Notes under the pieces: generated by a model
The model's input: the letters and a program-made list of their open reading frames with translations, nothing else
What the model was told of the DNA's origin: nothing
Database searches by the model: none
Source: Shewanella algae
Lineage (GTDB): Bacteria; Pseudomonadota; Gammaproteobacteria; Enterobacterales; Shewanellaceae
Reading direction: 5' to 3'
DNA length: 64,000 nucleotides
Assembly: GCF_009183365.2 (NCBI RefSeq)
Contig: NZ_CP068230.1
Location: 941,001-1,005,000 of the forward strand
Shown here: in pieces, positions 54,055-63,012 of the stretch
How positions within the stretch are numbered: position 1 is the stretch's first letter
Layout of the letters: the number at the start of each line of letters is the position of its first letter
Made by a program: the position numbers and the translations under genes

Positions 54055-54597
54055 TTACTGGCTGGCTTGAACATGAGCCAGTACCTTGAGCAGATCATTG
54101 ACCGTCAGGACACTGGGCATCATGATCCCCTCGGGGACAGCCGGGCCATGGACGCGGTTGTAGGGGGTTCCCACAACGCCTTGGGATCTCAGGTAACTTT
54201 CCACAGCCGGATTGGGCGTGCTGAGGTCGCCGCGCATCAGCACTATATTAGGCTCAGCCAGTGCCCTGACTATCTGCTCCCTATGGAGCACATTGGCCTT
54301 GTTGGCCTGACACACAAGACACCAATCGGCCGTCACATCGACAAAGACAGTCTTGCCTTCGGCCACCAAGGCCGGGATTGATTGACTGTCTAGGGGCCGC
54401 CAGCGCAGTTCCCGGTAAGCCTCGTAATCTTCACCGCGATACACAAAGCTGACCACGGCGGCGACACAAAAAGCCATTCCCCCCAGTACCAGGATCACCG
54501 CCATGGGGATCTTGGCGCCGCGACGCTTTTTGATTAACAGCAGCACAATCACCGCTATCAGGCTGAGTAGAGCCAGTATGCTGAGAGTAAGTATCAT
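54055..54597 (-). CDS. DsbD-gamma-like membrane-anchored thioredoxin
   Basis: The 180-residue protein has two N-terminal hydrophobic segments (about 2-22 and 32-52), then a thioredoxin domain with VDVTADWCLVC (Cys92, Cys95), as in the C-terminal domain of DsbD. The beta domain of full DsbD is absent. It probably carries reducing power in the periplasm for cytochrome or copper-protein assembly, which would agree with ccoG two genes away. It lies 66 nt upstream of the activator gene on the same strand. Confidence 0.82.
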   Translation of the reverse strand: MILTLSILALLSLIAVIVLLLIKKRRGAKIPMAVILVLGGMAFCVAAVVSFVYRGEDYEAYRELRWRPLDSQSIPALVAEGKTVFVDVTADWCLVCQANKANVLHREQIVRALAEPNIVLMRGDLSTPNPAVESYLRSQGVVGTPYNRVHGPAVPEGIMMPSVLTVNDLLKVLAHVQASQ

Positions 54598-54796
54598 CCG
54601 GGCCTCAATGGGGTTAGGGAGCTATATAGGCGCTCAGTATAGTGAGCAAGCCTTAAAACTAATTGAAAATTGGCGGCTCGAAAGCGCTGGCATCATAGAG
54701 TATATTGACCAACCTGTTGTGGATGGCGTCTGTTATTCGCGGCTAATTGTTTGCACAAGACAGGGCAAAATGGTGTGTTTCATTGAGGGGGGAACA

Positions 54797-55414
54797 ATGA
54801 ATTGGAGTGATTGGTTGGGACTGGTGGCTATCTCGTGTCTGGGGGCCATGTCACCTGGGCCTAGCCTGGCCATGGTGGTGCGTCACACCTTGGGAGGCGG
54901 GCGCAGTCGGGGCATTACCTGCGCCTGGGCGCATTCTTTGGGGATAGGTGTTTACGCCTTTATCACTCTGCTGGGTTTGGCTGTGGTGCTGAAACACACC
55001 CCTTTGCTGTTTAACGGCATCGCCATATTGGGGGCGCTCTATCTCGCCTGGCTAGGCGTTCAGGCGCTGCAATCCAAGGGTGGAATGCAGCAAAAACTCA
55101 GTGCCGGCAAGCCGACGAGCATGTTGACAGCTGCCCGGGACGGCATTGCCATTTCGTTGTTTAACCCCAAAATTTTGCTGTTTTTCCTGGCCTTGTTCAG
55201 CCAGTTTGTCGCCGCCGCCGATAGTCTACTGGGACGAGGCATCATAGTCTTGACCCCCATGCTGGTGGATGGACTCTGGTACACCCTGATAGCCTTCCTC
55301 TTGTCTCAACCCAAGGTGTTGCCCAAGTTGAGAGAAAAGGCGCAATGGATTGACCGCCTCAGCGGCCTGGTGCTTATCCTGTTGGCCGGGCGGGTGATCT
55401 ATTCACTGCTGTGA
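54797..55414 (+). CDS. LysE family amino-acid exporter
   Basis: The 205-residue inner-membrane protein has about six hydrophobic segments and the LysE/RhtB signature GAMSPGPSLAMVVRHTLGGGRSRG. ATG 54797 follows GAGGGGGGAA. An open frame upstream in the same phase (from 54503) overlaps the thioredoxin gene and lacks signals. It shares 12 bp with the 3' end of the LysR gene, which may control it. Confidence 0.9.
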   Translation: MNWSDWLGLVAISCLGAMSPGPSLAMVVRHTLGGGRSRGITCAWAHSLGIGVYAFITLLGLAVVLKHTPLLFNGIAILGALYLAWLGVQALQSKGGMQQKLSAGKPTSMLTAARDGIAISLFNPKILLFFLALFSQFVAAADSLLGRGIIVLTPMLVDGLWYTLIAFLLSQPKVLPKLREKAQWIDRLSGLVLILLAGRVIYSLL

Positions 55415-56302
55415 CTGCAATGCCTGCTCGAGATGTTCCCTGAGGGCGATAACCAAAGGACTGAGCTGACGTCTGTCGGCGCAGAGCATATTGAGTGGCG
55501 CTTCTTCACCGCGCCACTCGGGGCAGAGTTGCAGCAGTTGACCGTTTCTCAGCTCTTCGCTGATATCGAGCCGCGACTTGTAGGCTATGCCTTTGCCTGC
55601 CACGGCCCAGCGCCGCACCAACTCGCCATCATCGGCGACTCTATCGCCTTTGACCTGCACTGTGATTTGGTCCGACTGTGACTGAAAATGCCACCTGCTG
55701 TGAGTCGCATCGGCCAGCATAAAGCACAGGCAGTTGTGCTTTGCCAGTTCCTCTGGGCTGCCCGGCGCACCGAACCTGGCAATATAGTCAGGAGAGGCGC
55801 ACAACACCCTGTCATTTTGACGGCAAAGCGGCAGTGCGATAAGCGCCGAGTCGGCCGGAAGCCCGTAGCGGATCACTATGTCGACGGGTTGGCGGTAGAT
55901 ATCCGTCAGGCGATCACTTATCTGCACCCTGATACTCACCTGCGGGTGGCGTTCCATAAATTCATCCAATATCGGCAGCAAACGGTTGCGACCGAGATCC
56001 GATGGCAATGACAACTGCAACTTGCCCTTGAGCAGGCTCTGACCTTGTTGAATCGCCTGAAAACCATCGTCGAGAATATTCAGGGCTTCATTGCAGTGCT
56101 GCAGAAAGATTTCACCTTCCTGTGTCAGACGCAGGCTGCGGGTAGAGCGAACAAAGAGTACAGTGTTGAGTTGGGCTTCGAGGCGCTTGATGGCGGCGCT
56201 GGTGGCGGCCGGAGTCAGATCAAGCAGTTGCGCCACCCGCGACAGGCTGCCCTGTCTGGCGGTTTCGCTGAATATTTTCAAGTCCTGCAATGCTCGTATC
56301 AT
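55403..56302 (-). CDS. LysR family transcription regulator
   Basis: The 299-residue regulator has an N-terminal winged HTH (IFSETARQGSLSRVAQLLDLTPAATSAAIKRLE, shown in part: LSRVAQLLDLTPA) and a substrate domain with VQISDRLTDIYRQPVDIVIRYG, typical of the CrgA/DmlR branch. The 3' end overlaps the convergent LysE gene by 12 bp. The target and effector are not known; LysE is the closest candidate. No pair of clear LysR boxes was found in the 200 nt upstream. Confidence 0.92.
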   Translation of the reverse strand: MIRALQDLKIFSETARQGSLSRVAQLLDLTPAATSAAIKRLEAQLNTVLFVRSTRSLRLTQEGEIFLQHCNEALNILDDGFQAIQQGQSLLKGKLQLSLPSDLGRNRLLPILDEFMERHPQVSIRVQISDRLTDIYRQPVDIVIRYGLPADSALIALPLCRQNDRVLCASPDYIARFGAPGSPEELAKHNCLCFMLADATHSRWHFQSQSDQITVQVKGDRVADDGELVRRWAVAGKGIAYKSRLDISEELRNGQLLQLCPEWRGEEAPLNMLCADRRQLSPLVIALREHLEQALQSQQ

Positions 56303-56502
56303 ACGTGCTTCCCGATAGTTGTTTCCTGCTGTTACCCCAGCTGTTATTTACGCCTGTAATCGACAGATATTCAAATAAATTTTGAAAGTGTCGCGGGAGA
56401 AAGGAAAGGACAGAGACGGTGATGCGCTGACGGGACCGAGAAGGGGAAAGCCGAAATGGTGTAATAGTGCGGGGACACAGGCCCCCGCAGTTGTCAGGAA
56501 AC

Positions 56503-56829
56503 TCAGATCTTGAATTGCTGCACGGCGTTGCCTGCCGGTTCGGCAGCTTCTTCGCTGTTGACCACTGGAGGGTTGGCAATGTGATCTTCCAGGTTGTCAT
56601 CCAGCATGTCGCGATATTCGGCGGTAAACCACTCAAGAGCATTGGCTTTTTCGGCGCCCAGATCGGCAGACTTGATAGCGGCTTCAAAAGCATTGAAGCG
56701 GGCGGCGGCAAATCTCAGGGCGGTGCCGACTTTACCTACGTCGCCTTCTTGCTGGGTCAGCTCATTGGCGAGGGCGATAAACTGATCTGCTAACTGGAAT
56801 ATGGTGGTTTGGTTGTTGTCGTCTGACAT
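56503..56829 (-). CDS. DUF3144 family protein
   Basis: The 108-residue acidic protein fits DUF3144. It is helical, with FIALANELTQQEGDVGKVGTA and RFNAFEAAI. The start at 56829 (MSDDNNQT) is the usual family start, although a longer in-frame ORF extends to 56997. The function is unknown. It stands alone between unrelated genes. Confidence 0.8.
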   Translation of the reverse strand: MSDDNNQTTIFQLADQFIALANELTQQEGDVGKVGTALRFAAARFNAFEAAIKSADLGAEKANALEWFTAEYRDMLDDNLEDHIANPPVVNSEEAAEPAGNAVQQFKI

Positions 56830-57161
56830 ACTATATTCGCTCTTGCTAAGCCAAAGATTGAGGGCCGATTCTAACCTAAAAAGGCGCTGTGCCAAGGAAA
56901 AATATTGGCGATTGGGATCTGAATCCCCGTGCTTGCTTGCCAAGATCCTGGCATTTGGGAAAAAAGTCGCTTCAACAGTGGCTGCAGTTGCTGTCACTCA
57001 ATTCTGTGTCCGCGGGTTATCTTGGCTTACTCCTCAATAGGTTGGCTTGTAAAATCGACTCAGGTTCCTTTGAATCCAGGCCACAGAGCCAACACTCGGC
57101 GCTTGTATCCCGCAGTCGGCACTCTTAAGCTATGGCCTCTTTTACACAGAGGATTATCACC
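56830..57161. other. Divergent promoter region of DUF3144 gene and ung
   Basis: The 332-nt gap contains no supported gene. An AGAGGA ribosome site lies before the ung start. Confidence 0.55.
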
Positions 57162-57830
57162 ATGGCGCTCCCCACTGACTGGCAGGCATTTATCGCCGCT
57201 GAACAACAGGCCCCTTACTTCCAGCAACTCAGTGAGTTTGTTGCCGCGGAGCGCGCCGCCGGCAAGGCTATCTTTCCTCCTGAGGACGAGGTATTCAGCG
57301 CCTTTGAGCTGACACCACTGGACAAGGTGAGAGTGGTACTTATAGGTCAGGACCCTTACCATGGCCCAGGTCAGGCTCATGGCCTGTGTTTCTCGGTTAA
57401 ACCCGGGGTGAAGACGCCACCTTCGCTGGTCAATATGTATAAGGAACTGGCGACCGACATCCCAGGATTCTCAATCCCGGATCATGGCAATCTGCTGAGC
57501 TGGGCCAAGCAAGGAGTCTTGATGCTCAACACTGTGCTGACGGTGGAGCAGGGCAAGGCGCACTCCCATGCCAAGGCGGGCTGGGAAACCTTCACCGACA
57601 GGGCGCTGCAACTGCTGGATCAGCGTGAAGAGCCGATTATTTTTGTCCTCTGGGGCAGCCATGCCATTAAGAAAGGCAAGCTTATCAAGGCGCCGCAGCA
57701 CAAGATCTTAAGCGGCCCGCATCCTTCGCCTCTGTCAGCCTATCGTGGCTTCTTTGGCTGCGGCCATTTCTCGGCCATCAATCAGCAACTGAAACAGTGG
57801 CAGCAAGCCGAAATAGATTGGCAGGTTTAG
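57162..57830 (+). CDS. ung: Uracil-DNA glycosylase
   Basis: The 222-residue family-1 enzyme removes uracil from DNA. It has the water-activating loop GQDPYHGPGQAHGL and the Leu-intercalation loop HPSPLSAYRGFFGC. ATG 57162 (MALPTDW) matches the family start and has AGAGGA upstream; an ATG at 57132 is less likely. It converges with the chemoreceptor gene. Confidence 0.98.
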   Translation: MALPTDWQAFIAAEQQAPYFQQLSEFVAAERAAGKAIFPPEDEVFSAFELTPLDKVRVVLIGQDPYHGPGQAHGLCFSVKPGVKTPPSLVNMYKELATDIPGFSIPDHGNLLSWAKQGVLMLNTVLTVEQGKAHSHAKAGWETFTDRALQLLDQREEPIIFVLWGSHAIKKGKLIKAPQHKILSGPHPSPLSAYRGFFGCGHFSAINQQLKQWQQAEIDWQV

Positions 57831-57880
57831 AGAAGGGGCTTATTTCGCACTTTCCTTAACTAGAGAGATAGCGGCTATTT

Positions 57881-57922
57881 CACAGTATCGAGCAGAAACC
57901 TGGGTTACTGCTCGATACTGTG
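57881..57922. terminator. Long inverted repeat between ung and chemoreceptor
   Basis: CACAGTATCGAGCAG / CTGCTCGATACTGTG is a perfect 15-bp stem with a 12-nt loop between two convergent genes. T runs are poor on both sides, so it may act as a terminator with help or as an RNA stabiliser. Confidence 0.6.
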
Positions 57923-57934
57923 GATTGAATTGCC

Positions 57935-59890
57935 TCAGACCTTGAACTGAGCTGTGGTGACACCAAGCTGATTCGCCAGTCCCAGCAAGCTGCGGGTGCT
58001 TATGGCCACTTGGCTGATGGCGGTGCTGTTTTCCTCGGCCGCGGCACTGAGGCCGGAAATCCCTTTGGCCAGGGTTGCCGATACCGTCGTTTGTTCCTCG
58101 GCTGCCGTAGCCGTTTGGCTCATCAAGGACTTGAGTGTCTGTAGCCGGTTACTGATATCATCGACCGCTTCACGCATGCCTTCGGCTTTCTCGGCGGTAG
58201 AGGCTGCTTCATCGCTGCAGGTTTGGCTGTGGCTGACCAAAGAACCGGATTGGCGCTGGATCCCTTGCAGTACATTGCCTATATCCTGGGTGGCTTCCTG
58301 CACCTTGACCGCCAACTGACGTACCTCGTCGGCAACCACGGCAAAACCGCGACCGTGTTCACCGGCTCGGGCCGCCTCAATGGCAGCATTGAGCGCCAGC
58401 AGATTGGTCTGCTCGGCAATGCTGTCTATCACTTCAAGCACAGTGCCTATTTTCTGGCTGTCCTGTTCCAACGAGTTAACCTCTTTGTGGATCTCGGCAA
58501 AGTTGTTGAGGGTGACTTCCAAACTGGCGCGGGTATGATCCAGGTTTTGCCTCAAGGTTTCACTGGCGACCTGACAGGCGTTCACTTCATCGGCCGCGTG
58601 GGCAGTATTCTGGCCCACTTCGGCGGCGGCATAGCTCATCTCTTCCACCGCAGTTGCCAGCATGTCGGTTTCCTTGGCCTGAAGTTGAATGCTGCAATCG
58701 GCCTGGGTGATGGCGGCTGAATTTTGCTCTGCTGCCGATTCCAGCTCCTGTCCCATACCTATGAGCTGGGCGATGATCTCCCTGAGCTTGCTCTGCATTC
58801 TGGCCAACCAGCTCATTAGATGGCTGTCGCTCTGTGCTACTTGCAGCGTGCTGGTGAGATCGCCGGATGCTATCACTGAGGTGAGCTGACACATGTCGGC
58901 AGGCTCGCCTCCCAAGGGGCGTAGTACAAAGTTGCTGACCAGCTTGGCTGCCAGCAGTGCCAGCACTATGGCGCCGAGGCACACCATGGCACCGACATAA
59001 ACCATATGCAGCGCCGGTGCTGCGACTTCGGCCTGATCGATTTCAGCTAAGAGCGCCCAACGAACCCCGAAGGCATCTATGGGAGCATAGGATGAAACCA
59101 CTGGATTGCCTTTGTAATCCTTGAGCTGCGTGACACCGCTTTGACCCTTGAGCGCCTGTTCCACCGCTTGGGTATCTATGCCATTTTGCCTGACTGTACC
59201 GGCAAAAGAGGCTTTGACTGTGCGATTGACCGGGTCGAGAAAAGAGTCGGAGCGCATGCGCTTGTCGGCACCCACCAGATAAGTTTCACCGCTTTGGCCC
59301 ATACCCTCGCGAATTTGCATCACCCCATTGATCCTGTCGATGGAGAGCTGGGCGGCAACCACCAAGGGGCGGCCCTGATATTGAATGCTCTTGCCGATAA
59401 AGGCTGCCGCTTCATTGCCCGAGGGGGCATAAGGGCTGAAATCGGCCATCACAGTTGCGCCGTTGCTGTTGATAGCGCTTCTGAACAGACGGCCAAGACC
59501 TGAATCTGCATAAGGCCCGGTTCGCAGGTTACTGCCCCAGTCGGCTTCATGGGTCACAGTGTCTTTCACCAAGCCTGAGTCTTCGATGATGAAAATATCG
59601 TAGAAGCCCAACTCTTTGTTGAGGGCTTCCAGCATGGGGCGGGACTGGCTGAGACTGTTGAGTGATTCACTGTTTTGGATCACGGCCGCGATTGCATCCA
59701 GATTGTTGCCGAAGTTGGCAAACATGGCATCGAGCTGGCGCTCTTTGATCTCTCTGACGGCCAGCAGCCTTTCTTCGGCCTGATTATAGAGCTCATCTTT
59801 GGCGAGCCAACTGACCAATGCCGTTGCCAGCACTAAAGGAACCAGCACGATAAGCAGACTGATAAGCTTGATTTTGGTGGTAAAGCGCAT
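57935..59890 (-). CDS. Methyl-accepting chemotaxis protein with dCache sensor
   Basis: The 651-residue receptor has a transmembrane helix at the N-terminus (about 8-28), a large periplasmic dCache-type domain (about 30-285), a second helix (about 290-312), a HAMP region and a cytoplasmic signalling domain with the hairpin tip IAEQTNLLALNAAIEAARAGE (written here without the full motif: ends RGFAVVADEVRQLA). The start at 59890 (MRFTTKIKL) has AGGGAG upstream; an extra 20 residues are possible. The ligand is unknown; dCache domains often bind amino acids or organic acids. Confidence 0.93.
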   Translation of the reverse strand: MRFTTKIKLISLLIVLVPLVLATALVSWLAKDELYNQAEERLLAVREIKERQLDAMFANFGNNLDAIAAVIQNSESLNSLSQSRPMLEALNKELGFYDIFIIEDSGLVKDTVTHEADWGSNLRTGPYADSGLGRLFRSAINSNGATVMADFSPYAPSGNEAAAFIGKSIQYQGRPLVVAAQLSIDRINGVMQIREGMGQSGETYLVGADKRMRSDSFLDPVNRTVKASFAGTVRQNGIDTQAVEQALKGQSGVTQLKDYKGNPVVSSYAPIDAFGVRWALLAEIDQAEVAAPALHMVYVGAMVCLGAIVLALLAAKLVSNFVLRPLGGEPADMCQLTSVIASGDLTSTLQVAQSDSHLMSWLARMQSKLREIIAQLIGMGQELESAAEQNSAAITQADCSIQLQAKETDMLATAVEEMSYAAAEVGQNTAHAADEVNACQVASETLRQNLDHTRASLEVTLNNFAEIHKEVNSLEQDSQKIGTVLEVIDSIAEQTNLLALNAAIEAARAGEHGRGFAVVADEVRQLAVKVQEATQDIGNVLQGIQRQSGSLVSHSQTCSDEAASTAEKAEGMREAVDDISNRLQTLKSLMSQTATAAEEQTTVSATLAKGISGLSAAAEENSTAISQVAISTRSLLGLANQLGVTTAQFKV

Positions 59891-60191
59891 AGGTTGACTC
59901 CCTGTCAAACGGCTGAGAGAAACAGCATCCAATTCCATTCGATGTGACACAGCACAAAAGTTTTTGGCTGCTTAAAATTTAGAACAGGAGTGAGCAAGCG
60001 GCCAAAAATTTATTGTGTAAATTTTCGCCTTGGGAGTAACGCTATCCTGCCAGTCGCTGATCGCCTTTAAGCAATTGCTGTTGCAAATCTTTTAATTGTG
60101 ATCTCTATCCATTGCCAAAGTGGGGGGAGAAAGGTAATTTCAAGCGTTATATATTTTTGTATATAACGAATGGCGGCGAGGAAAAACAAGA
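59891..60191. other. Upstream region of ModE-controlled transport operon
   Basis: The 301-nt gap contains the ModE box at 60145-60168. No other feature is supported. Confidence 0.7.
60145..60168. promoter_or_regulatory. ModE box before the ABC importer
   Basis: CGTTATATA-N6-TATATAACG is a perfect 9-6-9 palindrome. It has the known layout of the molybdate-responsive ModE operator (as at E. coli modA). It lies 24 nt before the start of the binding-protein gene, over the likely promoter, which suggests repression when molybdate is plentiful. Confidence 0.85.
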
Positions 60192-61232
60192 TTGGATAGA
60201 AGGAGTGTTATCAAGGCCGGCTTGAGTCTTGGGTTGTTGGTTTGTTTCCCCGCGCTGGCCAATCCTGTGCCGGCCTATGGGACTGAGCCGAATTCAAACG
60301 GACAATTGGCGCTGCCGCCGGCTGCAGATATCAAGCGGGTGGTCAGTGCCGGAGGGCCGGCGGACCTGCTGTTGTTGGCCTTGAGTCCGGAAAAGCTGCT
60401 CGGTTATGCCCACCTCAAGCCGGCCTTGTTACAACAGCATGGCTTTGCTCTAAGCCTGTGGCAAAAGCCGAGACTGGGCCGTTTGGTGGGCCGCAATGCC
60501 AGCCTTTCGCTGGAAAAGCTGATGACTCTGGATGCGGATCTTGTCGTCGACTATGGCAACCTCAGCCAAAACTACTTATCTATGGCGCAAAAGGTGGAAC
60601 GCATCAGCGGCGTGCCGTTTCTGCTGCTCGATGGTTCACTCACAGGCACCCCGGCGCAATTGAGAAAACTGGGGCAGGTACTGGGAGCTAACGAACGGGC
60701 AGATTTTCTTGCCCAGCGCACGGCCGAAATACTCAGTGATGCCAGAGAGTTTGGCCTTAGCCAGGAAGAGCCCATCTCTTTTTATTTCGGCCGCGGTGCG
60801 ACGGGTCTTGAAACCGGGGTCACAGGTTCCATTCACACCGAAGCCATAGAACAGCTTGGGCTTAAGAATGTAGCCAAGGCCGGAGACTATCGCGGTTTGG
60901 CCAAAGTTTCTTTGGAGCAATTGATGGCCTGGGAGCCAGAGCTAATCATCAGCCAGGATCCCGCCTTTATCCGCCATATTCGCCAAGATCCTGTCTGGGG
61001 CACGCTGGTGGCTGTACGCAACAAGCGGGTCTATTGGTTGCCGAACAAGCCCTTTGGTTGGATTGACTCGCCGCCGGGAATAAACCGGCTGTTGGGCATG
61101 AGTTACCTTAGGTTGCTGTTGTCCGGCGCTGATGAGCAGGCCAAGCAAGCATTGGTGAAGGATTTCTACCGCGATTTTTACCACAGTGAGCTTAGCGAGG
61201 AGCAGGCGGCCAATCTGCTGCGCCCCGAATGA
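60192..61232 (+). CDS. Periplasmic metal-complex binding protein (BtuF/FepB fold)
   Basis: The 346-residue binding protein has a signal peptide with a Tat-like start (DRRSVIKAG) and cleavage after PALA. It has the type III binding-protein fold: KRVVSAGGPADLLLLAL, SLEKLMTLDADLVVDYG, SLEQLMAWEPELIISQ. Its start is TTG 60192 with GAGGA 9 nt upstream. Together with the two next genes it forms a BtuCDF-type importer. The ModE box upstream suggests it binds molybdate or tungstate, like MolA of H. influenzae. Iron siderophore or B12 are alternatives. Confidence 0.8.
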   Translation: MDRRSVIKAGLSLGLLVCFPALANPVPAYGTEPNSNGQLALPPAADIKRVVSAGGPADLLLLALSPEKLLGYAHLKPALLQQHGFALSLWQKPRLGRLVGRNASLSLEKLMTLDADLVVDYGNLSQNYLSMAQKVERISGVPFLLLDGSLTGTPAQLRKLGQVLGANERADFLAQRTAEILSDAREFGLSQEEPISFYFGRGATGLETGVTGSIHTEAIEQLGLKNVAKAGDYRGLAKVSLEQLMAWEPELIISQDPAFIRHIRQDPVWGTLVAVRNKRVYWLPNKPFGWIDSPPGINRLLGMSYLRLLLSGADEQAKQALVKDFYRDFYHSELSEEQAANLLRPE

Positions 61233-62236
61233 ACGACAGAATCAAATACCCACTGGCGACCGGAATTTGTCTCAGCATTCTCTGTTTTGCCGCAGCCAGT
61301 GGCCAGTATCCTCTCAGTCTGGCGCAGCAGGGGCAGGCGCTTTGGCATGCCATCGGTGGCGATGTGGCCGCCCTGGACGGCAAGAGTATCAGTGTCTTTT
61401 GGCATTTGCGGCTGCCCAGAATTTTGGCGGCGCTTATGATAGGAGCCGGTCTGGCCGCAAGCGGTGCCGCCTATCAGGGAATGTTTCGTAACCCTCTGGT
61501 ATCACCTGATATTCTGGGCGTTTCTGCCGGGGCCGGTCTGGGCGCCGTATTGGGCATTTATCTGGACTTATCGGTTTACAACATCCAGCTGTTTGCCTTT
61601 CTCGGTGGTTTGCTGGTGGTGGCTCTGGTCTGTCTGCTGGCGCGGCTCAGTCGTCAGGGCGATCCTGTGTTGTCTTTGGTTCTGGTTGGCATAGCTATTG
61701 GCGCCTTGTGCGGCGCAGGTATTTCATTGATGAAATTGTTGGCCGATCCCTACAGCCAACTGCCTTCCATTACTTTCTGGCTGATGGGCGGGTTGTCGGA
61801 TATCACTCTGGAAGATCTCAAGTCCAGCCTGCTGCCCATGATACTGGGATTGGTGCCGTTAATGCTGTTGCGCTGGCGTATGAATCTGTTAAGCCTGGCC
61901 GACGATGAGGCCAGCAGCCTAGGGCTCAACATAGCGAAAACCCGGCTGATATTTATTCTGGCGGCCACACTGCTGACTGCGGCGGCGGTATCCATCGCCG
62001 GCATTATAGGTTGGCTCGGGCTGGTGGTGCCGCATATCGCTCGTATGCTGGTGGGCGCCGATTTCAGAAGGCTGTTGCCCATGTCCATGCTGCTGGGCGC
62101 CTTTATGTTGCTGCTGACCGACACCCTAGCCCGCACTCTGGCGCCGATTGAGCTGCCGCTGGGGATTTTGACCGCCTGCATAGGCGCGCCTTTCTTTATG
62201 TTTTTACTGTTAAGAGGCGGAGGCCGTGGCCAATGA
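61229..62236 (+). CDS. FecCD/BtuC-type ABC permease (MolB-like)
   Basis: The 335-residue permease has about ten transmembrane helices and the family motifs RLPRILAALMIGAGLAASGA, QGMFRNPLVSPDILGVSAGAG and IGWLGLVVPHIARMLVGADFR. It overlaps the binding-protein gene by 4 nt and the ATPase gene by 4 nt. Substrate assignment to molybdate or tungstate is from the operator only. Confidence 0.9.
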   Translation: MNDRIKYPLATGICLSILCFAAASGQYPLSLAQQGQALWHAIGGDVAALDGKSISVFWHLRLPRILAALMIGAGLAASGAAYQGMFRNPLVSPDILGVSAGAGLGAVLGIYLDLSVYNIQLFAFLGGLLVVALVCLLARLSRQGDPVLSLVLVGIAIGALCGAGISLMKLLADPYSQLPSITFWLMGGLSDITLEDLKSSLLPMILGLVPLMLLRWRMNLLSLADDEASSLGLNIAKTRLIFILAATLLTAAAVSIAGIIGWLGLVVPHIARMLVGADFRRLLPMSMLLGAFMLLLTDTLARTLAPIELPLGILTACIGAPFFMFLLLRGGGRGQ

Positions 62237-62973
62237 TAGCCAGCATGCAAGGCGTCACAGTGGGCTATGCCGGTAAGCCTTTGCTGGCTAATGTAGAGCT
62301 TTGCTTACCGGAAGCTGAAATCGTTTGTTTGCTCGGCTGTAATGGCAGCGGCAAGACCAGCTTATTGAAAACATTGCTTGGCTTGCTGGTGCCGCTTGCC
62401 GGTGAGATAAAGATAGCCGGCAGGCAAATTCATCAATGGTCGCAGCGCGAGCTGGCACAACAGATGGCCTATGTGCCACAGGCACAGTTGAGCCGTTTTT
62501 CCTTTCGGGTGTTGGAAATGGTGCTCATGGGCTGCCAGTCGCGGCTGGGACTGTTTGCCGTGCCCGGCGCGAATGAGCAGAAGCGGGCGCTGGCGGTCTT
62601 GAAACAACTGGATATAGCTCACCTGGCCGATTGCGCCATGGATCAGATAAGCGGCGGCGAGCGCCAGCTGGTGTTGATTGCCAGGGCCTTGCTGCAATCT
62701 CCAAGATTGCTGGTGATGGATGAACCGGCCGCCAGCCTGGATTTCGGCAATCAAATCAAGTTGCTGGCTCAGGTTAAACGACTCAAACAGCAGGGAATCG
62801 CAGTCTTGATGTCGACTCACCATCCACGCCATGCCGAGCTGTTGGCCGATAGCGTGGCCTTGGTGGAACCCGGTCATGGCCTGAGACAAGGCGCAGTGGC
62901 CGGGCAGTTACAGGTATCAGGACTGGCGCAGCTCTATGGCGTCAGTGAGTCTGCGATTGCCGAGCACCTTTGA
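62233..62973 (+). CDS. ABC transporter ATP-binding protein (MolC-like)
   Basis: The 246-residue ATPase has Walker A LGCNGSGKTSLLK, signature ISGGERQLVLIARAL, Walker B LLVMDEPAASLD and the switch His in STHHPRHAE. It has the sequence pattern of ATPases that power BtuCD/FecCD permeases. It overlaps the permease gene by 4 nt. Confidence 0.92.
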   Translation: MIASMQGVTVGYAGKPLLANVELCLPEAEIVCLLGCNGSGKTSLLKTLLGLLVPLAGEIKIAGRQIHQWSQRELAQQMAYVPQAQLSRFSFRVLEMVLMGCQSRLGLFAVPGANEQKRALAVLKQLDIAHLADCAMDQISGGERQLVLIARALLQSPRLLVMDEPAASLDFGNQIKLLAQVKRLKQQGIAVLMSTHHPRHAELLADSVALVEPGHGLRQGAVAGQLQVSGLAQLYGVSESAIAEHL

Positions 62974-63012
62974 GGTGCCGGCTGAGGGTTAAATCTTAAG
63001 CAAGGTGATTTC

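Noticed and set aside
54503..54796. Upstream extension of the LysE gene
   Set aside because: The extension overlaps the thioredoxin gene in antisense and lacks exporter features. ATG 54797 has a strong ribosome site and begins at the family N-terminus.
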